Origin: Algiphilus aromaticivorans DG1253
GTDB taxonomy: Bacteria > Pseudomonadota > Gammaproteobacteria > Nevskiales > Nevskiaceae
Length of the DNA: 64,000 nt
Direction of reading: 5' to 3'
Assembly (NCBI RefSeq): GCF_000733765.1
Contig: NZ_JPOG01000001.1
Location: 62,001 to 126,000 of the forward strand
Both the position numbers and the translations under genes were made by a program. Of the stretch, positions 1-9,210 are shown piece after piece; positions within the stretch are counted from its first letter, which is position 1, and the number at the start of each line of letters is the position of its first letter. A model generated the notes under the pieces. It did not search any database. It was not told the DNA's origin and saw only the letters and a program-made list of their open reading frames with translations.

Positions 1-1
1 C

Positions 2-487
2 AATCGCGCCGCTTTCGCCACCCGCACCGAGAACCTCGACGACGACGCCTTGCGTGTCGCGCGACGCTACGCCGTGGTGATGGCCGACATGGACAATCTC
101 AAGAAGATCAACGACGAGCACGGCCACGCCGCAGGCGACGAGGCGCTGGCGGCGGTGGCCCGGCACCTGGAAGCGGCGACGCGTAAGCAGGACATCACCG
201 CGCGGCTGGGCGGCGACGAGTTCGTCGCGGTTCTGCCCGACGCCAATATCGAAGATGCGCGCAAGCTGGCCGAGCGCCTGTTGCGGGAGATCGGAGCGCT
301 GCCGGCCACGCCTGTGCCGCCCCGGGTGAGCATTGGCGTGGCGGCCTGTCCCCAGCATGGCCGTGCCGTGCAGGCGGTTCTGCGGCGGGCGGACGATGCG
401 ATGTATCGCGCCAAGCGCGCCGGCGGGCATGCGGTGTGTGTCTCCGGCGTCGATGCCGAGCCGGTGAGTGCCGCCGCGACGGTCTGA
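2..487 (+). CDS. Diguanylate cyclase GGDEF domain, C-terminal part (5' end outside window)
   Basis: The reading frame is open from the first bases and starts upstream of the window. The visible part is a complete-looking GGDEF core. NRAAFATR near the edge matches the family's DxLTGLxNRRxF entry motif, MADMDNLKKIND is the metal and substrate helix region, and GGDEF itself lies at about nt 210-224 (RLGGDEFVAVLP). The SIGVA and DAMYRAKRAG segments close the domain. The protein should make cyclic di-GMP. The signature residues are intact, so activity is plausible. The N-terminal sensor domain is not visible. The last 20 residues are low-complexity. Confidence 0.9.
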   Translation, partial: NRAAFATRTENLDDDALRVARRYAVVMADMDNLKKINDEHGHAAGDEALAAVARHLEAATRKQDITARLGGDEFVAVLPDANIEDARKLAERLLREIGALPATPVPPRVSIGVAACPQHGRAVQAVLRRADDAMYRAKRAGGHAVCVSGVDAEPVSAAATV

Positions 488-493
488 AGCGCT

Positions 494-1039
494 TTAGAGG
501 CCGGCTGCGCTGTAGCGGTGAATCTCGCTCATTCGGCTGTCGCCGTCGATGTCGAGATAGAGCTGCCCCTCGGTTACCGATACCGCCAGCTTCGAGCGCC
601 GCTGCAGCGTTTCGGCTGCCGCCGTCAGGAAGTCGCGGTCGAAGGCGTAGACCGGCACCTCCGTGGCACGGTGGATCTTCGAATCGGCGTACTGCGTCAG
701 CAGGGGGCGCGGGTCGCGGTGCGTATACACCATCGCGCGACCAGCCAGCTTGCTGCCCCGATGCACGCGCTCGGCGTCCGGCGCACCGACCTCGATCCAT
801 TTGGTGATGCGCCCGGTCAGGTCACGCACCACGACGGCGGGCTCGTCGGTGGCCGCCACGCCCTCCGTCAGCGCGATGCCGTCCTCGAATTCCAGACAGT
901 AGGCCAGCACGCGCAGCAGCATGAAGGCGCCCGTTTCCGATGGCTGCTGCGCCACACGCAGCGCGAAATCGGCGTAGACGCCCCGGTCCATGTCTGCGAG
1001 CTGGAGGGTGAAGTGGTGCAGCGTTGCGGTGAGGGCCAT
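494..1039 (-). CDS. yaeQ: YaeQ family protein
   Basis: The 181-residue length is typical of YaeQ. The N-terminus MALTATLHHF followed by LQLADMDRGVYADFALRVAQ and PSETGAFMLLRVLAYCL is the family signature. Later features are DEPAVVVRDLTGRITKWIEVG and KIHRATEVPVYAFD. YaeQ has a compact PD-(D/E)XK nuclease-like fold; it was first described as a suppressor of an RfaH defect, and its biochemical role is unsettled. The start was placed at the ATG at 1039, where homology begins, because the open frame continues upstream through unrelated sequence. The gene converges with the preceding GGDEF gene. Confidence 0.9.
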   Translation of the reverse strand: MALTATLHHFTLQLADMDRGVYADFALRVAQQPSETGAFMLLRVLAYCLEFEDGIALTEGVAATDEPAVVVRDLTGRITKWIEVGAPDAERVHRGSKLAGRAMVYTHRDPRPLLTQYADSKIHRATEVPVYAFDRDFLTAAAETLQRRSKLAVSVTEGQLYLDIDGDSRMSEIHRYSAAGL

Positions 1040-1153
1040 CTCCGGAGTATGCGGCACGCGCGCGGTGCAGGGGGCATGTGTGACTGCGCGCAGTCTTGCG
1101 TCGGTCATCAGGCCTCGGTAGCTTCTGTCTCCGAAAACCAGAGGGGCGCGCGC

Positions 1154-1765
1154 ATGGAGACAGCGCTTCGCATCCGGTGTGACTGCGGCAAGCTGCAGGG
1201 CATCTTCCGCGGCGTCGCGGCAGGCAGCGGCAACCGCACAGTGTGCTACTGCCGCGACTGCCAGGCCTTTGCCCGCTTCCTGGAGCGCCCCGATGTGCTC
1301 GACGCTCACGGCGGCACGGAGGTCTTCCAGCATTCGCCGAGGGGGCTGGTCTTCACCGAGGGGACCGCGCAGCTCGCATGCGTGCGGCTCAGCGACAAGG
1401 GCATGCTGCGCTGGTACGCGGCCTGCTGCCGCACGCCCATCGCCAACACGATGCCCGCGTCGGCCATGCCCTTCGTGGGCCTGATAAGCGCCGCCTGGGA
1501 CGCGGAGGGCGATACCCTGCTCGGACCAGTCCGCAATCGCATTCAGGCGCAATCCGCGATCGGTGATACGGGTGATCTCGAAGCCAGTCAGGGCGTACCC
1601 CTGCCGGTGTTCGTGCGGGTGCTGTGGCTGCTGATCAAGGCCCGCCTGCGAGGTGATCACCGGCATTCGCCCTTCTTCGACGCAGCAACCGGTCAGCCCC
1701 GCGCGCGGCCGCAGGTGCTGTCGCCGGAAGCGCGTCGCGCGCTGGAAGGCCCCGAGGCGCACTGA
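1154..1765 (+). CDS. DUF6151 / GFA-like cysteine-rich protein
   Basis: This is a 203-residue protein. Its N-terminal half resembles glutathione-dependent formaldehyde-activating (GFA-like) zinc folds: IRCDCGKLQG, then CYCRDCQAFARFL and later RWYAACCRTPIANT, giving a CxC, CxxC and CC cysteine pattern suited to a structural zinc. The C-terminal half is LLIKARLRGDHRHSPFF, as in the DUF6151 group. No substrate is known. The ATG at 1154 opens the conserved region. The gene is divergent from yaeQ with about 115 bp between them. Confidence 0.75.
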   Translation: METALRIRCDCGKLQGIFRGVAAGSGNRTVCYCRDCQAFARFLERPDVLDAHGGTEVFQHSPRGLVFTEGTAQLACVRLSDKGMLRWYAACCRTPIANTMPASAMPFVGLISAAWDAEGDTLLGPVRNRIQAQSAIGDTGDLEASQGVPLPVFVRVLWLLIKARLRGDHRHSPFFDAATGQPRARPQVLSPEARRALEGPEAH

Positions 1766-1815
1766 GTGCGACGGCCGTATCTATACTGCGCGCCGAGAAT
1801 CGGTGGAGCGCCACA

Positions 1816-2418
1816 ATGACGAAGCTCGCGCGCGAGCCCTATGGCCCGAAGGGCGATCCGGAGCGGCATCTTTCCTTGGCCGAGTTGCGCGCCGGCCTGG
1901 ATGCTCTGCCGCCCGAGCCGGATGCGGAGCGCGGGCGCGTCGCATGCATCGTGCGCCGCCGGGCCGACGGTAGTCGCGAGACTCTCAGTGCCACCGAGCT
2001 GTCCGTCGATCTCGGCGTGCCCGGTGACGGCTGGTTCCGCCGCCCGCCGCGCGATCCGGAATCGCAGATCGCGGTGATGCGCAACGCCGTCGCGCGGCTG
2101 ATCGCCAACGGTCAGGATCTGAGCTTGTTCGGCGACAATTTCTTCGTTGATTTCGACATCTCCGCGGCGAATCTTCCGCCCGGAAGCCGGCTGTGGGTGG
2201 GCGCCGCGCTGGTCGAGGTAACCGCCAAGCCGCACAACGGCTGCGCCAAGTTTCATGAGCGCTTCGGCGACGATGCGCTGCGCTTCGTGCAGGCGCCTGC
2301 CGCGCGACACCTCAATCTGCGCGGCATCTTCTGGAAGGTGCTCGAGGGCGGCACCGTTCGGATGGGCGATGCCATCGCCGTGGTGACACGTCCCGACGAA
2401 GGGGGTGCGAGCGGCTGA
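1816..2418 (+). CDS. MOSC domain-containing protein
   Basis: This 200-residue protein carries a MOSC (molybdenum cofactor sulfurase C-terminal) beta-barrel. Landmarks are LGVPGDGWFRR, QIAVMRNAVARLIANG, LFGDNFFVDFDIS, LPPGSRLWVGAALVEVTAKPHNGCAKFHERFG and the closing LRGIFWKVLEGGTVRMGDAI. The invariant MOSC cysteine is present in NGCAKF. Family members transfer sulfur or handle Moco-linked reductions, but the substrate of this stand-alone type is unknown. GGAG lies 8 nt before the ATG. It follows the DUF6151 gene by 50 bp on the same strand. Confidence 0.85.
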   Translation: MTKLAREPYGPKGDPERHLSLAELRAGLDALPPEPDAERGRVACIVRRRADGSRETLSATELSVDLGVPGDGWFRRPPRDPESQIAVMRNAVARLIANGQDLSLFGDNFFVDFDISAANLPPGSRLWVGAALVEVTAKPHNGCAKFHERFGDDALRFVQAPAARHLNLRGIFWKVLEGGTVRMGDAIAVVTRPDEGGASG

Positions 2419-2493
2419 TCCGCATCGCGCCGCTCGGATCCGATCGCATCGGCGCTCCGCCACGGTGGTGTGGCCCGCCAGCTGCGCTGCGGA

Positions 2494-4821
2494 TCAGGCT
2501 GCGAGCCTTGCCGCCGGAGCATCTGGTGCTTGCTCTGTCAGCGCCCAACCGGGGTGGGCCAGTTCCGGTTGCATCTGTAGCAGCCAGTACAGCCTAGACA
2601 GCGCCCGATTGTCCGCGAGCAGTCGGCGCCATTGCATGCTGCTCAGCGCATCCGGTCCATTATCGAAGGCGTGCTGGATGGTGCGTCCGGGGTTGCGCAT
2701 GGCCTCCTCATCGTCGCGCGTCATGGCGCGGTGCAAGGCCCAGATGCGCGGATCCAGGACGGCGTCGCGGGCGTGGATGCCGGCGGCCAACGAGTGCTCG
2801 GTATGGCGCTCCAGCGCCTCGGCGGTCCATCGCAAGACGGCCGGTGGGCGCGACTCTTCCGGTGTGACGAAGCAATGTGCCTGCCGGGTCGCACGGCCCG
2901 CGCTACGGCTTGCAGACGCTGCCGCCAGCGGCACGGCGATCACTAGCGGGCCAAGCACCGGTATCGACCACCACAGATAGGCAGGATCCAGATACCAGAG
3001 ATAGCTGCCCCACGCGATGGCGATCAGGCTGGGCAGGGCGAACAGGCGTAGCGCGCCCTCCCACGGTACGGCGCCGTCCGCGCGGGCCTGGCCGCCCCAT
3101 TGCGTGCGGATGCCCAGCAGCACGGCAATGACGAAGACGGTGTGCGCGACCATGCGCAGCGGTGCCAGCAGACTGGAGACGAGAATCTCCATGAGCAGCG
3201 AAGCGCTCAGGCCGAGCCATCCGCCGAAGGCGCGCGCGCCGGGTCCGCGCGTGACTGCCACGATGGCGGCGAGGATCTTGGGCGCGATCAGCAGCGCGAT
3301 GGTAGAGGCCAGCAGAGACACAGCCAGCTCGGGGCGCCATATGGGCCAGTCCGGGAAGAGCACGCGGTGCTCCGGGAAGTACTGCGGCGACGCGAAAGCC
3401 TCGATGGTCAACTGACCGGTGGTGGCGAAGAGGAAGAGGAACCACAGTGGTGCGGAGAGATAGGCCATTACCCCGACCAGGAAGCCGGCGCGGTGCGCAG
3501 GGTGCAGGCCCGGAGTATTGAACAGCCGCAAGTGCTGGAGATTACCCTCGCACCACCGCCGATCTCGGATCAGCTCCTCGATGAAATTCGAAGGGGGTTC
3601 TTCGTAGCTGCCGTCGATGTCGTAGGCGATCCACACCTGCCAGCCGGCGCGGCGCATCAGTGCGGCTTCGACGAAGTCGTGACTGAGAATTGCGCCACTG
3701 AGCGGGCCGCGTCCCGGAATGCGTGACAGGCCGCAATAGCGGATGAAGGGCGCCAGCCGGACGAGCGCGTTGTGCCCCCAGTACTGCGCTTCCCCCAGCT
3801 GCCAGTAGTGCAGCCCGGCCGAGAAGACGGGGGCGTACAGGCGCGAAGCGAACTGCTGGACGCGCGCGAAGATCGACTGCCTGCCGGCGGGCACGGGGGC
3901 CGTTTGCAGGATGCCGACCTGCGGATTCGCCTCCATGATCTCGATCAGACGCCGCAGGCATCGGCCTTCCATGACGCTGTCGGCGTCGAGCACCATCATA
4001 TGGTCGTAGCGCGCGCCCCAGCGCCGGCAGAAGTCCGCGATATTGCCGGTCTTGCGGTTGATGTGATGCCGTCGCCGCCGGTAGTGCACGCGGCCGGCCG
4101 CGTTCAGGTCGCGGATGAGTTCGGCCCAGGCCAGCTCCTCGGCGAGCTGGATGTCGGGGTCGGTGCTGTCGCTGAGCACATAGCAGTGAACCCGCCCGCC
4201 GAGGCCGGCTTCATCAATGGAGCGCAGCGTGGCACGCAGGCCGGCGAAGACGCGGTCCACCGGCTCGTTGTAGATTGGCATGACCAACGCCGTGCGCGTG
4301 CTAATGGGCGGCGGATCAGTTGGCGCCCGTCGCGAGATTGCGAAGCGGTCCAGGCGCGTCAGGCAAATCCAGGTGCCGGCGATCGCCGTCCAGAAGCCGA
4401 TCGATACCCAGAAGAAGAGCGCCGCGAAGAGCAAGGCGACCACCAGCTCCAGGCCCTGCTCGCCCTGATGCGGCATGAGACCGACAAAGAAGAAGCTGGC
4501 GTACACAGTCTGCGCCGCAGCCAGGCCGACCAGCAGCAGGCGGCGCAGCCAGGCACTCAGCCGATCTCCCGGGCGCCGCGGCCATTCGCTGGCCGATTCG
4601 GGGCGCCTGGGCGCCATCGATGTGCGCCGTAGCGCCGGCATGGCCTCCAGCTTCAGGGGCCACCGCGCGATGCGCGCGGCTTCGGCGCCGGCGACGCCGA
4701 ACCAGTGCATCACGATGCGCGCCGCGCTGTCAGCCAGTGTCCGCTGCGTTGGCATGGCCTCCTCCGGCAGTAGGTGCTCCTGCTGTGCGATCTTGCCGGT
4801 GTCCTGGCTTCCGGCGCTCAT
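2494..4821 (-). CDS. mdoH: Glucans biosynthesis glucosyltransferase MdoH (OpgH)
   Basis: This 775-residue inner-membrane processive glucosyltransferase builds the beta-1,2 backbone of osmoregulated periplasmic glucans from UDP-glucose. Two membrane segments lie near residues 95-150. The cytoplasmic GT2 domain then shows TALVMPIYNEP, LDADSVM (the DxD), ILSHDFVEAALMRRAGW and the RDRRWCEGNLQHLRL catalytic block. Several more membrane helices follow from about residue 430. It is slightly shorter than the E. coli protein, mainly at the termini. Its ATG overlaps the mdoG stop by 4 bp (ATGA), so the two are translationally coupled. Confidence 0.95.
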   Translation of the reverse strand: MSAGSQDTGKIAQQEHLLPEEAMPTQRTLADSAARIVMHWFGVAGAEAARIARWPLKLEAMPALRRTSMAPRRPESASEWPRRPGDRLSAWLRRLLLVGLAAAQTVYASFFFVGLMPHQGEQGLELVVALLFAALFFWVSIGFWTAIAGTWICLTRLDRFAISRRAPTDPPPISTRTALVMPIYNEPVDRVFAGLRATLRSIDEAGLGGRVHCYVLSDSTDPDIQLAEELAWAELIRDLNAAGRVHYRRRRHHINRKTGNIADFCRRWGARYDHMMVLDADSVMEGRCLRRLIEIMEANPQVGILQTAPVPAGRQSIFARVQQFASRLYAPVFSAGLHYWQLGEAQYWGHNALVRLAPFIRYCGLSRIPGRGPLSGAILSHDFVEAALMRRAGWQVWIAYDIDGSYEEPPSNFIEELIRDRRWCEGNLQHLRLFNTPGLHPAHRAGFLVGVMAYLSAPLWFLFLFATTGQLTIEAFASPQYFPEHRVLFPDWPIWRPELAVSLLASTIALLIAPKILAAIVAVTRGPGARAFGGWLGLSASLLMEILVSSLLAPLRMVAHTVFVIAVLLGIRTQWGGQARADGAVPWEGALRLFALPSLIAIAWGSYLWYLDPAYLWWSIPVLGPLVIAVPLAAASASRSAGRATRQAHCFVTPEESRPPAVLRWTAEALERHTEHSLAAGIHARDAVLDPRIWALHRAMTRDDEEAMRNPGRTIQHAFDNGPDALSSMQWRRLLADNRALSRLYWLLQMQPELAHPGWALTEQAPDAPAARLAA

Positions 4822-6371
4822 GACGGGTCAATGCTGTAGGACCAAACCTCACTGAGGGCTTCGTCGTCGGCATCGCGCAGCTGCAAACGCAGCTCGATGG
4901 CCTGCTCCTGTGCATCGTCGCGCGGCCTGCCCTTGATCACCGCGCGCCATCCGCCGGTGTGCGGGTTGTGCATGGTCTGCACTTCCTCGGCCTCGAAGTT
5001 GCCGCTGTGGCTGAATTCGCGGCGAATCTCCGCGTCCGGCGCCAGCCCCGCGAGCGGCCCGCCGGCGAAGTCGATGATGAAGTGTCGTGCCTTCTCGTCG
5101 CCCTCGGGCCGGGCCAAGCGGGTGGCTCGAACCGTCGCCAGTTCGGGGCCGCTCAAGCGCGCGTGCTCCCAATGGATGGTGTAGGCGAAGGACAGGGGGG
5201 CCTCGGGCGTCACTGCCCGCTCCGGTACCCAGAACGCCACGATGTTGTCGTTGACCTCGTTGCTCGCCGGGATCTGTATCAGCTCGATGTGCCCGGCGCC
5301 CCAGTCACCGTGCGGCTCGACCCATGCGCTCGGTCGCCGCTGGTAGTCCGCTTCCAGATCCTGGTAACTGGCGTGGTCGCGGTCGCGCTGCATCAGGCCG
5401 AAGCCCTGAAGGTGTTCGCTGCTGAAGGCGTTGGCGGTCAGTTCGTCGGGGTTGCGCAGCGGACGCCACAGCCACTCGTCGTCGGCGTGCACGAGCAAGC
5501 CGTCCGAATCGTGCACTTCCGGCCGGAAATCCTTGGGTGGCCGCGGTGTGGCCTCGCCGTAGTAGTACATGCTGGTGAGCGGGGCGACTCCGAGCTTGTC
5601 GATCGCTTGGCGCGGGAAGAGCTTCGCTTCCACCTTGGTGCGGGTGGTGTCTCCCGGCGTGACCTCGAAGGCGTAGGCGCCGGTGACGCTGGGACTGTCG
5701 AGGAGCGCCAGGATGCGGAAGCTGGTGGCGTCCTTGCGTGGCCACTCAATCCAGAACTCCCGGAATGCCGGGAATTCCTCGCCGCTTGGCTCGGCGGTAT
5801 CGATGGCCAGACCGCGCGCGGAGAGCCCGTACTGCTGCCCCCGACCGAGCGCTCGGAAGTAGGAGGCTCCCTGGAATACGATCAGCTCGTCCTTGTAGTC
5901 CGGAGCATTCAGCGGGTAGTGCAAGCGAAAGCCGCTGAAGCTGAAGTCTTCGGGTATCTCCTCAGGAGCCTCGTTGCGCCCGTAATCGAAGAGCGCCGGG
6001 TCGAAGGGCACGGCCTCGACGCCGTCTTGCGTGATCAGGTTCAGCGCGATCGGGGTGTCGTAGTACAGCCCCAGATGCAGGAGTTGCAGCTCCACGGGCA
6101 GCTCGGTATCGCGCCAGATGGCGCGCTCGGGTCGAAAGCGGATGTCGCGATAGGCGTCGTAGTCCAGCTCCTCCAGCGACGGTGGCATGGCGACATCGGC
6201 GGGCTGGAAATCTTTATCGGCGAGGCTGCGGGCGCGTTCGACGAGCGCGTCGTAGGAACGCACCTCCGCCCATCCCGTCGTTGACAATCCAACGCCGAGA
6301 ATCGCCGTCGCCAGGCGAAGTACGACCTTTGTGCGCAGCTTGTAGTGGCCTCTGTCGTTGCGTCCCAGCAT
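4818..6371 (-). CDS. mdoG: Glucan biosynthesis protein MdoG (OpgG)
   Basis: This periplasmic protein (517 aa from the chosen start) is required for making and branching osmoregulated periplasmic glucans. A signal peptide is visible (LRTKVVLRLATAILGVGLS, cut near GWAEV). The family motifs SYDALVERARSLA, FRPERAIWRD, GASYFRALGRGQQYGLSARGLA and the C-terminal immunoglobulin-like domain with HIELIQIPA and NDNIVAFWVP follow. The open frame continues 31 codons upstream, but the ATG at 6371 is preceded by AAGGAGG at good spacing and begins the signal peptide, so it was preferred. It is first in the mdoGH operon. Confidence 0.95.
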   Translation of the reverse strand: MLGRNDRGHYKLRTKVVLRLATAILGVGLSTTGWAEVRSYDALVERARSLADKDFQPADVAMPPSLEELDYDAYRDIRFRPERAIWRDTELPVELQLLHLGLYYDTPIALNLITQDGVEAVPFDPALFDYGRNEAPEEIPEDFSFSGFRLHYPLNAPDYKDELIVFQGASYFRALGRGQQYGLSARGLAIDTAEPSGEEFPAFREFWIEWPRKDATSFRILALLDSPSVTGAYAFEVTPGDTTRTKVEAKLFPRQAIDKLGVAPLTSMYYYGEATPRPPKDFRPEVHDSDGLLVHADDEWLWRPLRNPDELTANAFSSEHLQGFGLMQRDRDHASYQDLEADYQRRPSAWVEPHGDWGAGHIELIQIPASNEVNDNIVAFWVPERAVTPEAPLSFAYTIHWEHARLSGPELATVRATRLARPEGDEKARHFIIDFAGGPLAGLAPDAEIRREFSHSGNFEAEEVQTMHNPHTGGWRAVIKGRPRDDAQEQAIELRLQLRDADDEALSEVWSYSIDPS

Positions 6372-6642
6372 TCCTTTGCCCTCCTTGTGGCTGCAGGACA
6401 TCTTCGGGCTCGTCGCCGTCGATCGGATGGCGCACTGGCGCATGGGCGCGAGTGCCGAGGACAAGCCGGATCATTCGCCGGCAGTGTTGTCACCCTGGCC
6501 TGACTGATCGCTGACTGTGCGCTGGCGCGGGCAGTGCGCGTCAGCGCACCGACCGTGGCGTACTCTTCGGCTAGCTTGCTATGGAGCCCTGATCCGAGCG
6601 CCGAGCACTCCTGCCCCGCGCAGGAGTCAGAGGGAGATGGCA

Positions 6643-6834
6643 ATGACCGAACACACCCAGGCAACCTCTGACGCGGTCGGCGAATCACGAGCGCCGGATG
6701 CATCCGCTGGCCGCGGCCAAAGGCGCCCGTTAAACCCCGTGACGGTTTCGCGCGATTTCATGGGGTTGAAGCCGCACGATCAGCACGCCAGCGCTGCTGC
6801 GATCAAAGCCTACTTCGCGCCGCCCAAGGGCTGA
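6643..6834 (+). CDS. Small conserved-looking hypothetical protein (63 aa)
   Basis: This is a short basic protein with no recognised family. The N-terminal half is low-complexity (TEHTQATSDAVGESRAPD) and the C-terminal 30 residues look constrained (VTVSRDFMGLKPHDQHASAA followed by IKAYFAPPKG). GGGAG lies 6 nt before the ATG at 6643. Another in-frame ATG at 6637 is less well placed. It is divergent from mdoG and converges on the desaturase 12 bp away. The role is unknown; a regulatory or envelope-stress function is only a guess from position. Confidence 0.5.
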   Translation: MTEHTQATSDAVGESRAPDASAGRGQRRPLNPVTVSRDFMGLKPHDQHASAAAIKAYFAPPKG

Positions 6835-6846
6835 CATGCGGCGGAA

Positions 6847-7869
6847 TCACGAAGCTTGATGCCTTTCGCGCAGGCGGCGCCAGCCGATCAACTCGTTGGT
6901 CGATTCGTCCCACAGCCGCAAAGGAATCGAGCGAAAGCTCCCCAGCAGGGTCAGCGTGGCGACTTCCTGAAATACGGGATGCGCGGTGTGGCAACGTTCC
7001 AGATGGTAGTTGGGGACGCGCGGATTCAGGTGGTGCACGTGGTGAAAGCCGATGTTGCCGGTAAACCATTGCAGCACCCGCGGCAGCTTGTAGAAGGAGC
7101 TGCCTTGCAGCGCAGCGTCAACGTGGCGCCTGTTTTCGTGGCGTTGCCAGCTGACCGTCTCGAACTGGTGTTGAACATAGAACAGCCAGATGCCTACGGA
7201 GCCCGCAAGGCCGATGACGCCGAGCTGTATCAGCACATAGGGGCCGAGTCCCAGGGCGGCGCTCATGCCCCAGGCCGTCACCGCGATGGCGAGATTCGTC
7301 GACCACAGCGACTGCCTCTCGCGCTTGTCCGATGCGGCCGCGGTAAAACGATGATCCACCAGGAAAACGTAGAGCGGGGCGAGAACAAAGAGCACGAAGG
7401 GGTTGCGCCCGAGGCGGTAAGCCAGACGGGTGCCCCATGAGGCGGATAGGTACTCCTCGACCGTAAGCGTCCACACGTCGCCGGTGCCGCGGCGGTCAAG
7501 ATTGCCGGCCGTGGCGTGGTGCAGCGTGTGCTCGCGGCGCCACTTGTGATAGGGCGTGAAGACCAGGGCCCCGCAGACGAAGCCCCAGATAGCGTTGGCG
7601 CGCCGGCTCTGGAAGAAGGAGCCGTGGCAGCAGTCGTGGAAGATGATGAAGATGCGTACCGCCAGGCCTGCGGTTACGACGATCAGCGGCGGGATGAGCC
7701 ACCAGGACACGGACAGGCTGAGATACATCAACAACCACAACAGCGCATAGGCGCCGAGCGTGTTGACGAGCTGCCAGCTGGCCTTCATGAGATCGGCCCG
7801 CTGATAGGGCTTCACGGCCTCGTGCAGTGCTGCGGGCCGGGGTAGGCGGTTGGCCTCGATCTTGTTCAT
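6847..7869 (-). CDS. Membrane fatty acid desaturase
   Basis: This 340-residue integral membrane di-iron desaturase (FA_desaturase family) has the three histidine boxes HDCCHGSFF, HTLHHATAGNLD and HHVHHLNPRVPNYHL, separated by paired membrane helices (YALLWLLMYLSLSVSWWLI and others). It introduces a double bond in acyl chains, probably of membrane lipids. The sequence does not reveal regiospecificity. AGGA precedes the ATG at 7869. The frame is open further upstream (an alternative ATG lies at 7971), but no family motif lies there. Confidence 0.9.
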   Translation of the reverse strand: MNKIEANRLPRPAALHEAVKPYQRADLMKASWQLVNTLGAYALLWLLMYLSLSVSWWLIPPLIVVTAGLAVRIFIIFHDCCHGSFFQSRRANAIWGFVCGALVFTPYHKWRREHTLHHATAGNLDRRGTGDVWTLTVEEYLSASWGTRLAYRLGRNPFVLFVLAPLYVFLVDHRFTAAASDKRERQSLWSTNLAIAVTAWGMSAALGLGPYVLIQLGVIGLAGSVGIWLFYVQHQFETVSWQRHENRRHVDAALQGSSFYKLPRVLQWFTGNIGFHHVHHLNPRVPNYHLERCHTAHPVFQEVATLTLLGSFRSIPLRLWDESTNELIGWRRLRERHQAS

Positions 7870-8401
7870 ATCATCCTGGGATTTGGTGCTTCGGAGTGGC
7901 GCATCACGGGCCCAGCGACCCGCGCTGCGAACTGCCAGCGCCGCTTCCGGGAAACCGTGCTTCGTGGTCATTGGCGGCAATTGCGGTCGCGGTAGAACGC
8001 GACCAGTTTCGGCAAGTTCCGGTTCGTCGTCGGTACGCTGCCGAACATAGATGCGGGGGCTGGCGCGGCCCCCGCCGCGTTGCCGGTTTAGCTCAGCGTC
8101 CGTGGAGCAGGCGGTGGCGTTCCAGCGGGACCGCACCTTAGCCCGCGCAACTCAATGGCTCCAGCGCGGGGCGGTCGCGGCACCGAATCTCCCGGCAGCG
8201 TATGGAGCAGTCTGCGCCATACGCGTGATCAGTGCCTGATGGCGCGCAGTGGTAGCGCCGGCGGGGCGCCGTGACGCGGGAATTCCGCCTGCAACCCGGT
8301 CCGGGCGGGCGGCAGCGGCGTCGCCGCTCAGTACCATTGCCCTGAGCGGTCGATGCTCGGCCGCCTTCGACGACCGCTCGGTCCGCGATATGCGGGCTGG
8401 C
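7870..8401. other. Intergenic region, no gene seen
   Basis: About 530 bp between the desaturase and the lipoprotein genes, both on the minus strand. Open frames here lack ribosome-binding sites and family motifs and look like GC-rich chance frames. The part just before 7869 presumably holds the desaturase promoter, and the part after 8401 is downstream of the lipoprotein. No RNA gene, repeat or convincing terminator was recognised. Confidence 0.6.
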
Positions 8402-9148
8402 CTACCGCGGCTCCAGAGTGGCCACGATGCGCGTATAGAACAACTCGGTACGCCCCTCGAAGCCGGAATCAGTGCCCACCGTCACCCAGGCCACGCCATC
8501 AGAGTCGGTGTTCAGGATGAAGGCGCCGTCGCTTTCCACCGTCTTCAGCTCCCAGACGCGCTCGCCGACATTGCAGCCCGAGCCCTCGTTGGCGACGTTG
8601 CCGATGATGATCGCGTCCTTGCCGCCCGCCGACTGGTTGCCCTTGTCGATATTCATGCGCCAGTGCTCCTCGACCAGTACCGGCTCCGGTTGCCTCGTGG
8701 TCATGCCGGTCTTCACCCATACCGACTCGCCGGGTGCGCCGCCGATGCCGGCGCAACCCGCGGGCGAGTCGGTCGCGAACTCGACGCGGAAGCGCGCCTC
8801 GTAGGAGGTCTCCGGGGCCAGCCCTTGCACCGGTCCGGTCCAGTACATGAAGACGTCATCCGAGCGGTTGGTAGCGCCCACCATCAGGCCGTGCCCCTCG
8901 CCCGATAGCTTTCCGGGAAGCGGCTCATGCCCGGAGGCGAACTCCATGATCTCCTCTTGCTCGGGCGAATAGTCGGCGAAGCCGGCCTCCCATCCCGAGG
9001 CGTCCGGGGCGTCTGCGGCCGTGAAATCCAGCGTCACGACTTGTCTTCCGGAATCGTTCTGGCTGCTGCTACAGGCTGCGAGCAGCAGCGATGCTGCCGC
9101 TAATAGCGTGGCCAGTGCGGTCCGATTCCCATCAAGCAATCCCTGCAT
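8402..9148 (-). CDS. Hypothetical lipoprotein
   Basis: This 248-residue protein has a lipoprotein signal peptide ending in a lipobox (LLLAACSSS), so it should be lipidated at Cys26 and exported. The mature part looks like an all-beta extracellular domain: VVTLDFTAADAPDASGW, SYEARFRVEFATDS and DGVAWVTVGTDSGFEGRTELFYTR. The layout resembles small jelly-roll or carbohydrate-binding-like domains, but no family was identified. It is monocistronic. Function unknown. Confidence 0.8.
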   Translation of the reverse strand: MQGLLDGNRTALATLLAAASLLLAACSSSQNDSGRQVVTLDFTAADAPDASGWEAGFADYSPEQEEIMEFASGHEPLPGKLSGEGHGLMVGATNRSDDVFMYWTGPVQGLAPETSYEARFRVEFATDSPAGCAGIGGAPGESVWVKTGMTTRQPEPVLVEEHWRMNIDKGNQSAGGKDAIIIGNVANEGSGCNVGERVWELKTVESDGAFILNTDSDGVAWVTVGTDSGFEGRTELFYTRIVATLEPR

Positions 9149-9210
9149 GGTGATCTCCCGAGTCCTTCCACGGTCAGGGTATCGAAGCGGCCGGAGTCGC
9201 GGCCAGACGC

